This document shows positions 17,325 to 26,382 of a DNA stretch of 64,000 nt, piece by piece. The first letter of the stretch is position 1. Every line of letters starts with the position of its first letter. Below the pieces are notes generated by a model. The model was not told the origin of the DNA and did no database searches. It worked only from the letters and a program-made list of their open reading frames with translations. The DNA comes from Betaproteobacteria bacterium UBA5216. Lineage in GTDB: Bacteria > Pseudomonadota > Gammaproteobacteria > Burkholderiales > SG8-41. The stretch covers positions 1 through 64,000 of the forward strand of contig DHVE01000101.1 in the NCBI GenBank assembly GCA_002412495.1, in the 5' to 3' direction. The translations under genes and the position numbers were made by a program.

Positions 17325-18273
17325 AAATAATACGAGCGGATGGGAACGTGCCGTCCTCGAAAAACTGGCGCTGGCCGCCGTCACCGAACAACGCCGCGCA
17401 CGGCGTTGGGGCATATTTTTCAAGTTTCTGATCTTTGGCTATCTGTTTATCGTGTTGTTCATTGCAATGGGCTGGATGGGCAAGAAAGACGGTTCCCAGG
17501 ATAAACACACGGCGCTGGTCGAACTGAATGGCGCGATCGGACCGGGTTCGCCCGCCAGTGCCGATGCAATCATGCAAGGTCTGGGGGATGCCTTCAAGGA
17601 CAAGCGTACGCAAGGCGTGATTTTGCGCATCAACAGCCCCGGCGGCAGCCCCGTCCAATCCGGCTACATCAACGACGAAATCAAGCGGCTGCGTGCCAAG
17701 TATCCGGAGATTCCGCTGTATGCCGTGGTCGAGGATATCTGCGCCTCCGGCGGATATTACGTGGCGGTGGCCGCCGATAAAATTTATGTCAACAAGGCCA
17801 GCATGATCGGCTCCATTGGCGTTTTGATGAACGGGTTCGGATTTACCGGGACGATGGATAAGCTCGGCGTCGAGCGCCGCTTGCTCGCAGCCGGCGAGAA
17901 CAAGGGCTTTCTTGATCCGTTTTCACCAATGAGCGACACGCAAAAGGAATACGCACAAAAAATGCTGGGTGAAATTCATGATCAATTTATCGACGTGGTG
18001 CGCAAGGGACGCGGCAAGCGGCTGAAAGAAACTCCCGATATGTTCTCCGGCCTGGTGTGGGTGGGCACGAAGAGTATCGAACTGGGATTGGCGGATGCCA
18101 TCGGCAGCATGGAGCAGGTGGCGCGCGACGTGATCAAGGCGGAGGAAATCGTGGATTTCACGCCGCGTGAAAACGTGGCGGAACGGTTTGCCAAACGGCT
18201 GGGTGCCTCGGCGGCAGAATCGCTGGTGCGGTTGGGCGGCGCCGGTGTAATGGGATCGGCGAATATCCGCTGA
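17317..18273 (+). CDS. sppA: Signal peptide peptidase SppA, short form (S49)
   Basis: The 318-residue protein has one N-terminal membrane anchor (about residues 32-54) and a single S49 protease domain. The nucleophile is Ser144 in CASGGYY, and the general-base lysine is Lys196 in AGENKGF. The 52-residue spacing equals that of the Ser/Lys dyad of the short Bacillus enzyme. It should degrade leftover signal peptides and membrane-protein fragments in the inner membrane, with the domain facing the periplasm. It is the last gene of the rluC operon and converges on maf with a 2-base gap. Confidence 0.93.
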   Translation: MSENNTSGWERAVLEKLALAAVTEQRRARRWGIFFKFLIFGYLFIVLFIAMGWMGKKDGSQDKHTALVELNGAIGPGSPASADAIMQGLGDAFKDKRTQGVILRINSPGGSPVQSGYINDEIKRLRAKYPEIPLYAVVEDICASGGYYVAVAADKIYVNKASMIGSIGVLMNGFGFTGTMDKLGVERRLLAAGENKGFLDPFSPMSDTQKEYAQKMLGEIHDQFIDVVRKGRGKRLKETPDMFSGLVWVGTKSIELGLADAIGSMEQVARDVIKAEEIVDFTPRENVAERFAKRLGASAAESLVRLGGAGVMGSANIR

Positions 18274-18275
18274 GT

Positions 18276-18872
18276 TCAGATCACTTCGATCTGTTCGCGC
18301 TTGAGCATGCTGACCAAGGTCATCAGCGGCAGGCCGATCAATGCGGTAGGGTCGCTGCTGTCGATGCCGAGTATCAGCGCAACGCCCAGCGCCTCGATTT
18401 TTGCGCTGCCGGCGCAATCGTAAGGTTGTTCGCGTTGCAGATAGGTTTCGATCTGCGCATCGCTAAGGTCGCGAAAGCGTACGGTGGACGGCACGTTTTC
18501 CAACTGATATCGGCCTGACGCGGCGTCGAGCAAACACAGCGCGGTATGAAAAACGACGGACTGCCCACGCATGGCGCGTAATTGCAAGGCCGCATGCCGG
18601 TGATCGCCGGGTTTGCCTAGCGCCTCGCCGTTAAGGTCGGCTACCTGATCCGAGCCGATAATCAGCTCAGGATTGCCTGCAATAACGGCCGCGCGCGCCT
18701 TGGCCACCGCAAGGCGCAGCGCCGTGTCGGCGGGACATTCGTTCGGCAGCGCTGCCTCATCAACGCGGGGCGCGCGAGGCGTGAAGGGCAAGTGCAGCCG
18801 TTCGAGCAATGCGCGGCGGTAGGGTGAAGTCGATGCAAGGATGAGCGGGCGGACGAGGGCGGAAGTCGGCAT
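18276..18872 (-). CDS. Maf-like nucleotide pyrophosphatase (YceF type)
   Basis: From the ATG at 18870-18872 the product is 198 residues, normal for Maf. It starts with the signature LILASTSPYRRALLERL and has IIGSDQVADLNG, with the catalytic aspartate, near residue 75. The YceF subgroup removes pyrophosphate from modified nucleotides such as m7GTP, which fits its usual position next to DUF177/rpmF/plsX. The longer frame from 19022 adds 50 residues without family resemblance. It is divergent from the DUF177 gene. Confidence 0.9.
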   Translation of the reverse strand: MPTSALVRPLILASTSPYRRALLERLHLPFTPRAPRVDEAALPNECPADTALRLAVAKARAAVIAGNPELIIGSDQVADLNGEALGKPGDHRHAALQLRAMRGQSVVFHTALCLLDAASGRYQLENVPSTVRFRDLSDAQIETYLQREQPYDCAGSAKIEALGVALILGIDSSDPTALIGLPLMTLVSMLKREQIEVI

Positions 18873-19099
18873 AAATCGACGGGTTAGGGGCGAGAGGCTA
18901 AGTCGTTGCTTTTTATCGGTTTTCTGTTTAAAGACTTTGACAATGGCAACAAAAAAAAGTATTATTTCATATTTACGTGCGTGGTGGCTGGGTTGCGGTT
19001 CAGTAACCCGTTCCCGGTGCATGAGTCGTGCAGTCCGTGCAGTAGTTGGGTATGCGTGTATACGATACCGATACGTTAATAAGGCAGAGGTCGCGGCCG

Positions 19100-19663
19100 A
19101 TGTTGATCGACAGCCTGAAATTTTCTCGTGAACAGCAAACCACGCGCGGCACGCTGCCGGTGGAGGGCATGGCGCGGCTGCGTAACAGTCTGTATTCCGA
19201 GGCGGCTGCAGTGCCCCGGGGAGATGACGCCGGGCAGGGTGATCTAGCCGGTTCCGGTTCGCTAAATTACGAAGTTAGCGGCGGCACGGATTCCCGCGAC
19301 CGGCCGGTGCTAAGGTTGAAGGTATCTGGGACAATTGGGTTGCAATGCCAGCGTTGTTTGCAGTTGCTGGCATACGATTTGGCGCTGGACAGCACGTTGC
19401 GGCTGGTGCCGGCGGCGCGGCTGGAAGCCGAGATGAGTGATGATCCGGATGAGCCGGATTGTGTTGCGGCCAGTGCGGAGTTTGATGTGGCCGCGTTGAT
19501 CGAAGATGAAATTTTACTGGCGTTGCCCGCGTATCCAAGACACGAAGCTGGCAAGTGCGGCGGCGCACCCGCTACGGAGTTCGCGAGTGGCGCCGGGCGC
19601 AGCAAGGTTACCGCGTTCAGCGCGCTGGAACAGTTGAGCGGGCTGAAACAGAAAAGTATTTAA
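19100..19663 (+). CDS. DUF177 (YceD) protein, 23S rRNA accumulation factor
   Basis: From the ATG at 19100 the product is 187 residues. It contains the paired-cysteine motif LQCQRCLQLL and a later acidic block typical of DUF177/YceD. The family always sits before rpmF and has been linked to 23S rRNA accumulation and ribosome assembly. An earlier in-frame ATG at 19046 is less likely because the family usually begins with a short sequence before a strand like LIDSLKFSRE. It leads the rpmF-plsX-fab cluster. Confidence 0.88.
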   Translation: MLIDSLKFSREQQTTRGTLPVEGMARLRNSLYSEAAAVPRGDDAGQGDLAGSGSLNYEVSGGTDSRDRPVLRLKVSGTIGLQCQRCLQLLAYDLALDSTLRLVPAARLEAEMSDDPDEPDCVAASAEFDVAALIEDEILLALPAYPRHEAGKCGGAPATEFASGAGRSKVTAFSALEQLSGLKQKSI

Positions 19664-19680
19664 ATCGAAGGAGTCTTACC

Positions 19681-19860
19681 ATGGCAGTTCAGCAGAACAA
19701 GAAGTCACCCTCCAAACGCGGCATGCATCGCGCGCATCATTCATTGACCGCGGCGCCGCTCGCACTGGAGCCCACGACGGGCGAAGTGCATCTGCGTCAC
19801 CACATCAGCCCCAACGGTTTTTACCGGGGCAAGAAAGTCATCAAGTCCAAGGGCGAATAA
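19681..19860 (+). CDS. rpmF: 50S ribosomal protein L32
   Basis: The 59-residue protein begins MAVQQNKKSPSKRGMHRAHH and ends in a lysine-rich tail, as expected for bL32. It lacks the four zinc-binding cysteines, so it is the zinc-independent form. A strong ribosome site (AAGGAG, 19668-19673) precedes the ATG. It is 17 bases downstream of the DUF177 stop and surely co-transcribed with it. Confidence 0.97.
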   Translation: MAVQQNKKSPSKRGMHRAHHSLTAAPLALEPTTGEVHLRHHISPNGFYRGKKVIKSKGE

Positions 19861-19883
19861 AGCGTCCTCGCGCTGGCGGTATC

Positions 19884-19987
19884 GCGAGGCATGAAGCATA
19901 GGCATTAGGCCTGGGAGCTGGGCGGGGTGTTCGCCCATTGAGCCATCGGCTGGCTCACGTAGACTCAAAAGTGCTTCATGGCCTCGC
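19884..19987. repeat. Branched inverted repeat between rpmF and plsX
   Basis: GCGAGGCATGAAGCA (19884-19898) is complementary to TGCTTCATGGCCTCGC (19972-19987), with one bulged G. Inside lie two smaller hairpins: GGGCG/CGCCC (19920-19924 with 19932-19936) and GAGCC/GGCTC (19940-19944 with 19952-19956). The result is a multi-branched fold covering almost the whole gap. It has no terminal T-run. Possible roles are an mRNA-processing or attenuation element separating ribosomal and lipid genes, or a small RNA. Confidence 0.5.
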
Positions 19988-20021
19988 AAGCATAGCTGCA
20001 TAACAGCGCGCGGAAATTCAG

Positions 20022-21074
20022 ATGCGGGTAACCGTAGCTGTCGATTGCATGGGGGGTGACCACGGGCCGTCCGTCACCGTGCCGGCGTCTCTGGCATTGT
20101 TACGCGACGATCTGGATGCCGCTGTAATTCTGGTGGGCTTGTCCGCCGATATCGACGCCCAGCTAAAAACCGACAAGACCGCGTTCGGCGACCGGCTGGT
20201 GGTGCGACACGCCTCCGAGGTCGTCGGCATGGACGAGCCGCCAGCGCTAGCCATGCGTGGCAAGAAAGATTCTTCCATGCGCGTGGCGGTCGATCTGGTG
20301 AAATCCGGTGAGGCGCAGGCGACGGTGAGCGCCGGCAACACCGGTGCGCTGATGGCGATTTCACGGTATGTGCTGAAGACCCTGCCGGGCATAGACCGTC
20401 CGGCGATAGCCTCTATCATGCCGTCGCAAAAAGGGCGGGTGTATGTGCTGGATTTGGGCGCCAATGTCGATTGCACGGCCGTGCATCTGCTGCAATTCGG
20501 CATCATGGGCGCCGAACTCGTGGGGTGCGTCGAGCACAAGGCAAGTCCGACCGTGGGCTTGCTCAACATTGGCGAAGAAGACATCAAGGGCAACGAGGTG
20601 GTCAAGCAGGCGGCTGAATTACTGCGCGCCAGCGGCCTGAATTTCTACGGTAACGTGGAAGGCAACGATATTTTCAAGGGTACGACCGATGTGGTGGTGT
20701 GCGATGGTTTCGTCGGCAACGTGGCCCTGAAATCGGCGGAAGGCCTTGCGCATCTGATACGCTCCATCATGCGCGAAGAATTTGAGCGCAATATCTTTAC
20801 CCGGTTGGCAGGATTGGTGGCGATGCCAGTGCTCAACGCCTTCAAGCGGCGCGTGGATCACCGGGGTTACAACGGCGCGAGCCTGCTGGGCTTGCGCGGC
20901 ATCGTGCTGAAGAGTCACGGCTCTGCTGATGCGTATTCATTCACGTGTGCGCTGAAGCGCGGCGCCGAAGAAGTGCGTACCGGCATGCTGGCGCATATCT
21001 CCGAGCGCCTCGCCCATATTCACGCGGGGCACGCCGAAAACGTGGTACACGCGAACGACGGGAAGGCCGCGTGA
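20022..21074 (+). CDS. plsX: Phosphate acyltransferase PlsX
   Basis: The 350-residue protein opens with MRVTVAVDCMGGDHGPSVTV, the PlsX signature, and continues with SAGNTGALMA and DLGANVDC. PlsX converts acyl-ACP to acyl-phosphate for PlsY in phospholipid synthesis and is a peripheral membrane enzyme. Length is typical. Its stop overlaps the fabH GTG start by four bases (GTGA), so translation is probably coupled. Confidence 0.97.
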   Translation: MRVTVAVDCMGGDHGPSVTVPASLALLRDDLDAAVILVGLSADIDAQLKTDKTAFGDRLVVRHASEVVGMDEPPALAMRGKKDSSMRVAVDLVKSGEAQATVSAGNTGALMAISRYVLKTLPGIDRPAIASIMPSQKGRVYVLDLGANVDCTAVHLLQFGIMGAELVGCVEHKASPTVGLLNIGEEDIKGNEVVKQAAELLRASGLNFYGNVEGNDIFKGTTDVVVCDGFVGNVALKSAEGLAHLIRSIMREEFERNIFTRLAGLVAMPVLNAFKRRVDHRGYNGASLLGLRGIVLKSHGSADAYSFTCALKRGAEEVRTGMLAHISERLAHIHAGHAENVVHANDGKAA

Positions 21075-22033
21075 CGATCTATTCAAGAATTGCCGGCACG
21101 GGCAGCTATCTTCCCGCCAAGCTTCTGACCAACAAGGATCTGGAAGCGCGCGTTGAAACCAGCGACGAATGGATATTCAGCCGCACGGGCATACGCCAGC
21201 GGCACGTCGCGGCGGACAATGAATGCGCCAGTGATCTCGCGCTGAGCGCAAGTCGTCGCGCATTGGAATCCGCCGGCGTGGCGGCGGGCGATCTGAGCCT
21301 GATCATCGTCGCCACCACCACGCCCGACATGGTGTTCCCGAGTACCGCGTGCATCTTGCAGGCCAAACTCGGTGCAAAAAACTGTCCCGCCTTTGATGTG
21401 CAGGCGGTGTGCAGCGGCTTTGTGTACGCGCTCGCCACGGCCGATCAGTTCATGCGCAGCGGGCAATACCAGAATATTCTCGTGGTTGGTGCAGAAGTAT
21501 ATTCGCGCATACTCGACTGGGAAGACCGATCCACTTGCGTGTTGTTTGGCGACGGAGCCGGTGCGGTGGTGCTTCAACGCAGCGAACAGCCCGGCATTTT
21601 GTCGTCGCACCTGCATGCGGACGGCAGTCATGCGGGCATACTTTCCGTGCCGGGTGGCGTCAGCGGAGGCAAGGTCAGCGGGCGGCCATTGTTGCAAATG
21701 GAAGGTAATGCGGTTTTCAAGTTTGCGGTGCGTGTGCTCGGCGAAGTCGCGGAAGAGGCGCTTGCATTCAATTATCTCGAAAAATCCTCGATTGACTGGC
21801 TGATACCGCATCAGGCAAACATCCGTATCATTCAAGCTACGGCGAAAAAACTCGGATTGCCGATGGATAAAGTCATTACCACGGTGGATAAGCATGCCAA
21901 CACCTCGGCGGCCTCGGTGCCGCTCGCGCTGGATTGCGCGGTGCGTGACGGGCGTATCCGCGGTGGCCAGCTGGTGATGCTCGAGGGCGTGGGCGGCGGA
22001 TTCACTTGGGGCGCGGTGCTCGTTCGAATGTAA
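21071..22033 (+). CDS. fabH: Beta-ketoacyl-ACP synthase III
   Basis: Starting at the GTG at 21071, the product is 320 residues. The catalytic triad is visible: Cys in AVCSGFVYA, His in PHQANIRI and Asn in NTSAASVPLAL. The enzyme condenses acetyl-CoA with malonyl-ACP to start fatty-acid synthesis. The frame extends upstream inside plsX to 20945, but that segment lacks FabH similarity. GTG overlapping the plsX stop is the natural start. Confidence 0.96.
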   Translation: MTIYSRIAGTGSYLPAKLLTNKDLEARVETSDEWIFSRTGIRQRHVAADNECASDLALSASRRALESAGVAAGDLSLIIVATTTPDMVFPSTACILQAKLGAKNCPAFDVQAVCSGFVYALATADQFMRSGQYQNILVVGAEVYSRILDWEDRSTCVLFGDGAGAVVLQRSEQPGILSSHLHADGSHAGILSVPGGVSGGKVSGRPLLQMEGNAVFKFAVRVLGEVAEEALAFNYLEKSSIDWLIPHQANIRIIQATAKKLGLPMDKVITTVDKHANTSAASVPLALDCAVRDGRIRGGQLVMLEGVGGGFTWGAVLVRM

Positions 22034-22059
22034 GGTTTGTTTTCATTAGATAAATAATC

Positions 22060-22998
22060 ATGAAATTTGCGCTGGTATTTCCCGGACAAGGTTCGCAGTC
22101 TGTTGCGATGATGCAACCGTTCACCGAATCGCAAGTGGTTAAAGACGTATTCGCCGAAGCCTCGGATGCGCTCGGCCAAGACCTCTGGAAGCTGGTGGCG
22201 GAGGGGCCGGCCGATCAGCTCAGCGCCACGGTGAACACGCAGCCGGTGATGCTCACGGCGGCCGTCGCGGTGTATCGCGCTTGGCAAGCCGCGGGCGGGT
22301 TCGCGCCCGCGATGGTCGCTGGACATAGCTTGGGTGAATATTCCGCGCTGGTGGTGGCGGGCGTGATTGCATTTCGCGATGCCGTGCCGATGGTGCGGTT
22401 TCGCGCGCAGGCCATGCAGGAAGCCGTGCCCATCGGCACCGGCGCAATGGCGGCTATCCTGGGGCTTGACGATGACGCCGTACGCGCGGCCTGCGCGGAA
22501 TCGTCAGATGCGCAACTTGGCGAAGTGGTAGAGGCCGTGAATTTTAATGCCCCCAGTCAAGTGGTGATTGCGGGCAGCAAGGCTGCCGTGGAGCGCGGCG
22601 CGGCCGCTTGCAAATCCAGGGGCGCAAAACGCGCACTGATGCTGCCGGTCAGCGCGCCGTTTCACTCGTCGTTGCTGAAACCGGCAGCGGATCGCCTCGC
22701 CGATTACATGAAAAACGTAACGTTTAATGCACCGGCGATCCCAGTGGTCAACAACGTGGATGTCGCGGTTGTGAACGATCCCGCTGCCATCAAGGCGGCG
22801 CTGGCGCGGCAGGCATGTAACCCGGTGCGCTGGGTGGAAGTGATCAAGCATCTGGCAGGCGCGGGCGTGACGCATGTCGCCGAGTGCGGTCCGGGCAAGG
22901 TGCTGGCCGGGATGACCGGACGCATCGACAAGAGCCTGCAAGGATTCGCGATCACCGATCCGGCGTCGTTGGCGCAAGCGCTGGAGGTGCTGAAATGA
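22060..22998 (+). CDS. fabD: Malonyl-CoA:ACP transacylase
   Basis: The 312-residue protein has FPGQGSQ at residues 6-12, the nucleophile elbow GHSLGEYSA (Ser near 90) and the catalytic His in PVSAPFHSSLL. It loads malonate onto ACP for elongation. Length and order (fabH-fabD-fabG) are standard. Its TGA overlaps the fabG ATG. Confidence 0.96.
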   Translation: MKFALVFPGQGSQSVAMMQPFTESQVVKDVFAEASDALGQDLWKLVAEGPADQLSATVNTQPVMLTAAVAVYRAWQAAGGFAPAMVAGHSLGEYSALVVAGVIAFRDAVPMVRFRAQAMQEAVPIGTGAMAAILGLDDDAVRAACAESSDAQLGEVVEAVNFNAPSQVVIAGSKAAVERGAAACKSRGAKRALMLPVSAPFHSSLLKPAADRLADYMKNVTFNAPAIPVVNNVDVAVVNDPAAIKAALARQACNPVRWVEVIKHLAGAGVTHVAECGPGKVLAGMTGRIDKSLQGFAITDPASLAQALEVLK

Positions 22999-23750
22999 GC
23001 GCCGCGCGCGTTCTCGATGGCAAGGTGGCGCTGGTCACTGGCGCATCGCGCGGCATAGGGCGGACGGTTGCCGTCGAGTTGGGGAAGGCGGGGGCGGTCG
23101 TGGCGGGGACGGCGACGTCAACCGCCGGCGCCGAGGCGATTTCGCAGGCCTTTGCCGAGGCGGGTATTCAGGGCGTGGGCGTGGCGCTGAACGTGAATGA
23201 CGCAGCCCAAGTGGACGCCGTGCTGACGGATATCGGCAAGCGTTTTGGCGATATCGCCATTCTCGTAAACAATGCCGGCATCACGCACGACAACCTGCTG
23301 CTGCGCATGAAGGAAGACGAGTGGGACGACATTCTCGATACCAATCTGAAATCGGTTTACCGGTTGTCCAAGGCGGTGCTGCGCGGCATGATGAAGGCGC
23401 GTGCCGGGCGCATTATCAACATTGGCTCGGTGGTGGGCGCCACTGGCAATGCCGGCCAGTCCAATTACGCGGCGGCCAAGGCCGGGATGGTCGGTTTTTC
23501 CAAATCGCTGGCGCGCGAGATCGGTAGTCGTAACATCACTGTCAATTGTGTGGCACCGGGCTTTATCGACACGGATATGACGCGGGGCTTAAGCGATGAA
23601 CAGCGCAAGGCGCTGGTTGGGCAAATTCCGCTGGGGCGCTTGGGCGGGGCTGTGGACGTAGCTGCGGCCGTGGTGTTCCTGGCGTCGCCGGGCGCCGGCT
23701 ACATCACGGGCGCAACCCTGCACGTCAACGGCGGCATGCATATGGACTGA
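22995..23750 (+). CDS. fabG: 3-oxoacyl-ACP reductase
   Basis: The 251-residue short-chain dehydrogenase has the NADP-binding motif VTGASRGIGRT, NNAGIT, and the catalytic Ser-Tyr-Lys set in NIGSVVGATGNAGQSNYAAAK. It reduces 3-oxoacyl-ACP with NADPH. The start at 22995 overlaps the fabD stop (ATGA) and is the normal family start; longer in-frame starts lie within fabD. Confidence 0.96.
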   Translation: MSAARVLDGKVALVTGASRGIGRTVAVELGKAGAVVAGTATSTAGAEAISQAFAEAGIQGVGVALNVNDAAQVDAVLTDIGKRFGDIAILVNNAGITHDNLLLRMKEDEWDDILDTNLKSVYRLSKAVLRGMMKARAGRIINIGSVVGATGNAGQSNYAAAKAGMVGFSKSLAREIGSRNITVNCVAPGFIDTDMTRGLSDEQRKALVGQIPLGRLGGAVDVAAAVVFLASPGAGYITGATLHVNGGMHMD

Positions 23751-23934
23751 AGGGCTGAAAATGCCGACTATAAATATGTAAGTGCATGTTTTTGTGGTGT
23801 TTTTTGATCCTAAAATGATGGTAAAATGCGCGCCTTGGTTGATTTGCCGAAGCGGGTGGTTGGGGTTGTTTCGGCTTAGCGGCGCTTAGACCGGGTCAGC
23901 CAAACCTAGAATATTCACAAGGAAGGGGAATGCA

Positions 23935-24174
23935 ATGGAAAATGTCGAGCAACGCGTCAAAAAGATTGTTGCCGAACAACTGGGCGTCAATGAAGCCGAC
24001 GTCAAGAACGAATCGTCGTTCGTAAACGATCTGGGCGCAGATTCGCTCGATACCGTTGAACTGGTGATGGCCCTTGAAGAGGAATTCGAAACTGAAATTC
24101 CCGATGAGGACGCTGAAAAAATCACTACGGTTCAACAAGCCATCGACTACGTGACCTCGCACGCCAAGGCCTGA
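23935..24174 (+). CDS. acpP: Acyl carrier protein
   Basis: The 79-residue acidic protein has the phosphopantetheine attachment site DLGADSLDTVEL with Ser near residue 38 and the usual four-helix pattern. It carries the growing acyl chain through the fatty-acid cycle. A very strong ribosome site (GGAAGGGG) precedes the ATG, fitting its high abundance. The 184-base gap after fabG probably contains an extra acpP promoter, but no confident -35/-10 pair was found. Confidence 0.98.
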   Translation: MENVEQRVKKIVAEQLGVNEADVKNESSFVNDLGADSLDTVELVMALEEEFETEIPDEDAEKITTVQQAIDYVTSHAKA

Positions 24175-24284
24175 TACGGATAGCCACGGGAAACACTGGC
24201 GGGCGGCCCCGGGCCTCCGCTGGTAAAAACATATTCTGACTCTTCGTGCCGGTGTCCGCCGGCCGATTTTCTACACCTCACGTC

Positions 24285-25532
24285 ATGCCACGTTCCTCCG
24301 CGCGCCGAGTTGTCGTTACTGGGCTAGGTATCGTTTCGCCCGTGGGCATCGGCATCGACGAGGCTTGGGGCAGCATCACCGCAGGCAAGTCCGGCATCGC
24401 GCGTATAACGCGCTTTGATCCCGCGACCTTCGCCTCGCATATCGCGGGCGAAGTCAAGAATTTTGAAGTATCCAAATGGCTTAATGCCAAGGAGGCGCGC
24501 CGCTTCGATACCTTTATTCATTACGGCTTGGCGGCGGGGATGGACGCGCTCAAGGATGCCGGGCTGGATCTTGAGCGTGAAAACCGCGAAATGATCGGCG
24601 TGTGTATCGGTTCGGGCATCGGCGGCCTGCCGCTGATCGAAGACACCCACAACGCCATGCTCGCGGGTGGCCCGCGCAAGATCACCCCGTTTTTCGTGCC
24701 CGGGTCAATCATCAACATGATTTCCGGCCAGCTTTCCATCATGTACGGTTTGCAAGGCCCCAATATCGCGGTGGTGACGGCTTGCACCACGGCCAACCAC
24801 AGCATCGGCGAAGCGGGGCGGCTGATTGAATACGGCGACGCCGACGTGATGATCGCGGGCGGCGCGGAATCGTGCATCTCCCAGCTGGGTGTGGGCGGAT
24901 TTGCCGCGGCACGCGCGTTGTCCACGCGTAACGACGATCCGCAGGCTGCCAGCCGGCCGTGGGACAAGGATCGCGACGGGTTTGTCATCGGCGAGGGCGC
25001 CGGCGTACTGGTGCTCGAAGAATACGAACATGCCAAGGCGCGTGGCGCGCGCATTTACTGTGAACTCGCGGGTTACGGCATGAGCGCCGATGCACACCAC
25101 ATCACCGCGCCGGTCGAAGACGGTTCGGGCGCGGTGCGCTGCATGGCCAACACGTTGCGCAACGCCAATCTGAATCTCGATCAGGTTGATTACATTAACG
25201 CACACGGCACCTCGACGCCGCTGGGCGATATAGCCGAGACCGGCGCGGTCAAGCGCTGTTTTGGCGAACACGCGAAAAAACTTGCCGTGAGTTCCACCAA
25301 GTCGATGACCGGGCATCTGCTCGGCGCCGCCGGTGGCGTCGAAGCGGTATTTTCGGTGCTGGCGATACGCGATCAGGTCGCGCCGCCAACCATCAATCTG
25401 CAAAATCAGGATCCGCAGTGCGATCTGGATTACGTGCCGAACACCGCGCGCCAGATGAAAATTGATGTCGCGTTGTCGAATTCCTTCGGCTTCGGCGGCA
25501 CCAACGGCAGTCTCGTTTTCCGCAAGCTCTGA
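24285..25532 (+). CDS. fabF: Beta-ketoacyl-ACP synthase II
   Basis: From the ATG at 24285 the protein is 415 residues. It has the catalytic Cys in VVTACTTANHSIGEA and the two histidines in NAHGTSTPLGD and KSMTGHLLGAAGG. It elongates acyl-ACP, including palmitoleoyl-ACP. A GTG at 24246 opens the same frame 13 codons earlier but is less usual for the family. Neither start has a clear Shine-Dalgarno sequence. Confidence 0.95.
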   Translation: MPRSSARRVVVTGLGIVSPVGIGIDEAWGSITAGKSGIARITRFDPATFASHIAGEVKNFEVSKWLNAKEARRFDTFIHYGLAAGMDALKDAGLDLERENREMIGVCIGSGIGGLPLIEDTHNAMLAGGPRKITPFFVPGSIINMISGQLSIMYGLQGPNIAVVTACTTANHSIGEAGRLIEYGDADVMIAGGAESCISQLGVGGFAAARALSTRNDDPQAASRPWDKDRDGFVIGEGAGVLVLEEYEHAKARGARIYCELAGYGMSADAHHITAPVEDGSGAVRCMANTLRNANLNLDQVDYINAHGTSTPLGDIAETGAVKRCFGEHAKKLAVSSTKSMTGHLLGAAGGVEAVFSVLAIRDQVAPPTINLQNQDPQCDLDYVPNTARQMKIDVALSNSFGFGGTNGSLVFRKL

Positions 25533-25566
25533 TCGCCGCGCCGACTATTTCGCCGTTCTTCCGGCC

Positions 25567-26382
25567 ATGATGCTTGTTAACGGCGCGCCGGCTGAATCCA
25601 TCGCAGTTACCGATCGCGGCCTGGCTTATGGCGACGGCGTGTTTCGCACGCTGCGTGCCGTTGCGGGGCGGCCGCTTCAGTGGGGCCGGCACTACGCCAA
25701 ATTGCACCACGATTGCGGGGCGCTGGATTTGTCGTGCCCCCCGGAATCCGTGTTGCTGGCCGACGTGCAGCGAGTGGCCGTTGGTCACGCGCTGGCCACG
25801 GTCAAAATCATCGTGACGCGCGGCGGCGGTCCCAGGGGATACGCACCGCCGCGTGGTGGTGTGCCGTCGCGCATCGTCATGGCCGAGGCCAGCGCGCCAC
25901 CCGCAAGGCACGCAAACGGCGTCACTGTGCGGTTGTGTCGCTTGCGCTTGTCGCATCAACCGGCGCTGGCGGGCGTCAAACATCTCAACCGCCTGGAGAA
26001 CGTGCTGGCGCGCGCGGAGTGGAACGACAGTGCCACGGCCGAAGGCTTGCTGCTTGATCAGGAAGGATTTGCCATCGGCGGCACCATGAGCAATTTGTTT
26101 ATTATCGAAGACGGCGCACTGATCACGCCGGATTTGTCGCGCTCCGGCGTGGCAGGCGTGACGCGGGACCGGATCATCGATCTCGCGAAACAGGCAGGCA
26201 CGGGCTGCCGTGTGGAAGCGCTGCCGTACCCGCGCGTGCGGAATGCGGAAGGGGCGTTTCTGGTGAATAGTCTCATCGGACTGTGGCCCATTGCCTCGCT
26301 GGAGGGCCGCACGTGGGTGCCCACCACGCTCGCACGAGACTTCGCGCATGCGCTGGAGACGGACGATGCTGCGCGCGATTAA
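25567..26382 (+). CDS. pabC: Aminodeoxychorismate lyase
   Basis: From the ATG at 25567 the product is 271 residues and belongs to fold-type IV PLP enzymes. The PLP lysine is in GVKHLNRLENVLAR, as in E. coli PabC, and EGFAIGGTMSNLFII is the cofactor-binding glutamate block. It releases pyruvate from 4-amino-4-deoxychorismate to give p-aminobenzoate for folate. The order fabF-pabC-mltG-tmk-holB follows the arrangement seen in enterobacteria. Its end overlaps mltG by 17 bases. Confidence 0.93.
   Translation: MMLVNGAPAESIAVTDRGLAYGDGVFRTLRAVAGRPLQWGRHYAKLHHDCGALDLSCPPESVLLADVQRVAVGHALATVKIIVTRGGGPRGYAPPRGGVPSRIVMAEASAPPARHANGVTVRLCRLRLSHQPALAGVKHLNRLENVLARAEWNDSATAEGLLLDQEGFAIGGTMSNLFIIEDGALITPDLSRSGVAGVTRDRIIDLAKQAGTGCRVEALPYPRVRNAEGAFLVNSLIGLWPIASLEGRTWVPTTLARDFAHALETDDAARD

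Noticed and set aside
18873..19022. Extended maf start at 19022
   Set aside because: The added 50 residues precede the conserved LILASTSPYR start and look non-homologous.
23778..23796. Possible extra copy of the AT-rich element before acpP
   Set aside because: GTAAGTGCATGTTTTTGTG matches the reverse consensus at only about 12 of 19 positions, too few to separate it from an AT-rich promoter region.
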